Of a stretch of DNA of 30,018 bases, positions 29,095-30,018 are shown one piece after another. The stretch is from a virus: the IMG/VR virus record IMGVR_UViG_3300033233_000133, positions 1 through 30,018 of that record. One strand, 5' to 3'. How positions within the stretch are numbered: the first letter of the stretch is position 1; each line of letters opens with the position of its first letter. The translations under genes were made by a program, and so were the position numbers. A model generated the notes under the pieces. It did not search any database. It saw only the letters and a program-made list of their open reading frames with translations, and had not been told where the DNA came from.

Positions 29095-29880
29095 TTAGTA
29101 ACTTATATGCAAGTCTTTTTTCGTTCCGTCCATACGAAGTCTTACCGCTCCTGTGGTGCTTGGAGATAACATCTGCATTTCCGCATATGAGTTATCATAT
29201 TCAAGAAAACTGCCACAATCTATATATGCAATTCGTTTATATTTGATTGTTGCTTTACCATTTCCGCTTTTAGATAGATACGCAATTGATTTTTCACCTA
29301 AGATTTTTGCGTGTGAATGCCCTATGAGGTACGCATCCGCTCCTTCAAATATCTCTTCGAGTTTAACTGAGCGGTTTAACTTTCCACCAAGTGTGCTGCC
29401 GCCCCCAGTCGAGTGATGCGAAAATAGGAGGTACTCAACCAATGGTGAAATCATACCGCTTTTGCGTTTTAAAGTTCCTATTCTAAACCGTATAACTGCA
29501 CTATAACCTGCATAAGGTATCTCGAGAGCCTCGCAAAAAGTTTGTAAAGGATTGAAGCCTGCGTATTTCTCTAACCTCTCCTCATGGTTGCCACTTATAC
29601 CACCGAGAATTCTATCTTTTATCGGACTGAACAAATCATATGCAAACTTAATTGCTTCGTTTAAATTCATTTCTTGATAGTGTGGATTTGACGCCGATGC
29701 GAGGGTTGCGACATCCCATATGTCACCCATCAAGAAAGTATACGCACTTGGTGTGTTCTTTATCCAGTCTATGTAGCCTTTGAGTTTAGCGATGTCAACT
29801 CCTCTTGCACCGAGATGAATGTCTCCCAACGGCACGAGGTAAACTTTATCTGAATAATCAACTTTTTCAATTAACTTCAA
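29095..29880 (-). CDS. calcineurin-like metallophosphoesterase
   Basis: The 261-aa product starts at TTG 29880, with GGAGGTGACAA in front. All five metal-site motifs are in order: VPLGDIHLGA, FLMGDIWD, GISGNHEERLE, LLFSHHSTGGG and LIGHSHAKI. These bind two metals and hydrolyse phosphoesters; the substrate may be nucleic acid, nucleotide or protein phosphate. No membrane segment is present. It stands apart as the last gene before the early promoter and follows the HExxH gene on the circular map, 48 bp away, so it may be transcribed with the late genes by read-through. Confidence 0.88.
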   Translation of the reverse strand: MKLIEKVDYSDKVYLVPLGDIHLGARGVDIAKLKGYIDWIKNTPSAYTFLMGDIWDVATLASASNPHYQEMNLNEAIKFAYDLFSPIKDRILGGISGNHEERLEKYAGFNPLQTFCEALEIPYAGYSAVIRFRIGTLKRKSGMISPLVEYLLFSHHSTGGGSTLGGKLNRSVKLEEIFEGADAYLIGHSHAKILGEKSIAYLSKSGNGKATIKYKRIAYIDCGSFLEYDNSYAEMQMLSPSTTGAVRLRMDGTKKDLHISY

Positions 29881-29928
29881 TTGTCACCTCCATTGTCAAT
29901 ATTTTTACTTTACTTTGATTTTGATTAT

Positions 29929-30018
29929 TCATTTCAAATTGTAAAGTTTTTTCCTTAACAAATTCTTAATCGTGTCTTCGAGTAAAAAAGAAATCTCTTC
30001 TTCGTGTTCGAATTCAAA
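29929..30018 (-). CDS. HExxH metallopeptidase-like protein (3' part, repeated at the window end)
   Basis: This is the C-terminal end of the gene whose start is at 358. Bases 29952-30018 duplicate 1-67, and the frame continues to a TGA at 29929-29931. The encoded tail is IKNLLRKKLYNLK. The agreement of frame across the join is independent evidence that the sequence is circular. Confidence 0.8.
   Translation of the reverse strand, partial: FEFEHEEEISFLLEDTIKNLLRKKLYNLK
29952..30018. repeat. 67-bp direct terminal repeat, right copy
   Basis: Identical to bases 1-67. It should be counted once when the genome is closed. Confidence 0.95.

Overview
The window is a complete tailed-phage genome on a circular map. 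The last 67 bases repeat the first 67 exactly, so the unique length is 29,951 bp, and one gene (an HExxH metallopeptidase) runs across the join. Every gene I can support lies on the minus strand, so transcription runs from high to low coordinates. The DNA is AT-rich by eye. Almost every gene has a strong GGAGG-type ribosome binding site, several start with TTG or GTG, and the endolysin ends in an S-layer-homology-like segment. These point to a low-GC Gram-positive host, probably an anaerobic Firmicute; host identity is an inference.

Early/replication region (28854 down to about 21380). A promoter with perfect -35 and -10 hexamers (28894-28922) starts a chain of small, mostly unknown early genes, including an OB-fold-like protein and a small HTH protein. 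A second candidate promoter with a GC-rich 5' hairpin precedes a replication initiator. That gene carries 11-bp iterons and an AT-rich tract, a likely origin laid out like the lambda origin inside gene O. Next come a DnaB-type helicase, a PD-(D/E)XK nuclease, an HNH protein, two related small proteins and a stand-alone protein resembling the glycyl-radical end of anaerobic ribonucleotide reductase (NrdD).

CRISPR-like cassette (21203 down to 18023). Five tightly overlapping genes read as a type IV-B CRISPR-Cas effector module: csf1 (four-cysteine zinc finger), a small helical Cas11-like protein, csf2 (Cas7-like), csf3 (Cas5-like) and a CysH-like PP-loop ATPase. There is no array, cas6, dinG or adaptation gene, as is usual for type IV-B. 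This is the most striking feature of the window.

Early/late boundary (18011 to 17324). A zinc-finger protein gene is followed by a -10-like element, about 140 nt of GC-rich, strongly structured leader and an intrinsic terminator, immediately before the terminase genes. This resembles the lambda Q / pR' / tR' late switch and suggests antitermination control; the same RNA could also be an independent small RNA.

Late region (17324 down to 402 and across the join). The order is small and large terminase, portal fused to a MuF domain, HK97-type protease, capsid, head-tail connectors, tail tube, tail-assembly chaperone with a -1 frameshift, a short tape measure, a LamG-bearing tail protein and a large tail hub: a siphovirus with an HK97-like head. 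Then come a membrane-anchored glucosaminidase-like lysin, a group of small membrane proteins (holin candidates), a membrane-anchored transglutaminase-like protein, the HExxH protein and a metallophosphoesterase. I see no integrase, repressor, tRNA or att site, so lysogeny is not supported by this sequence.
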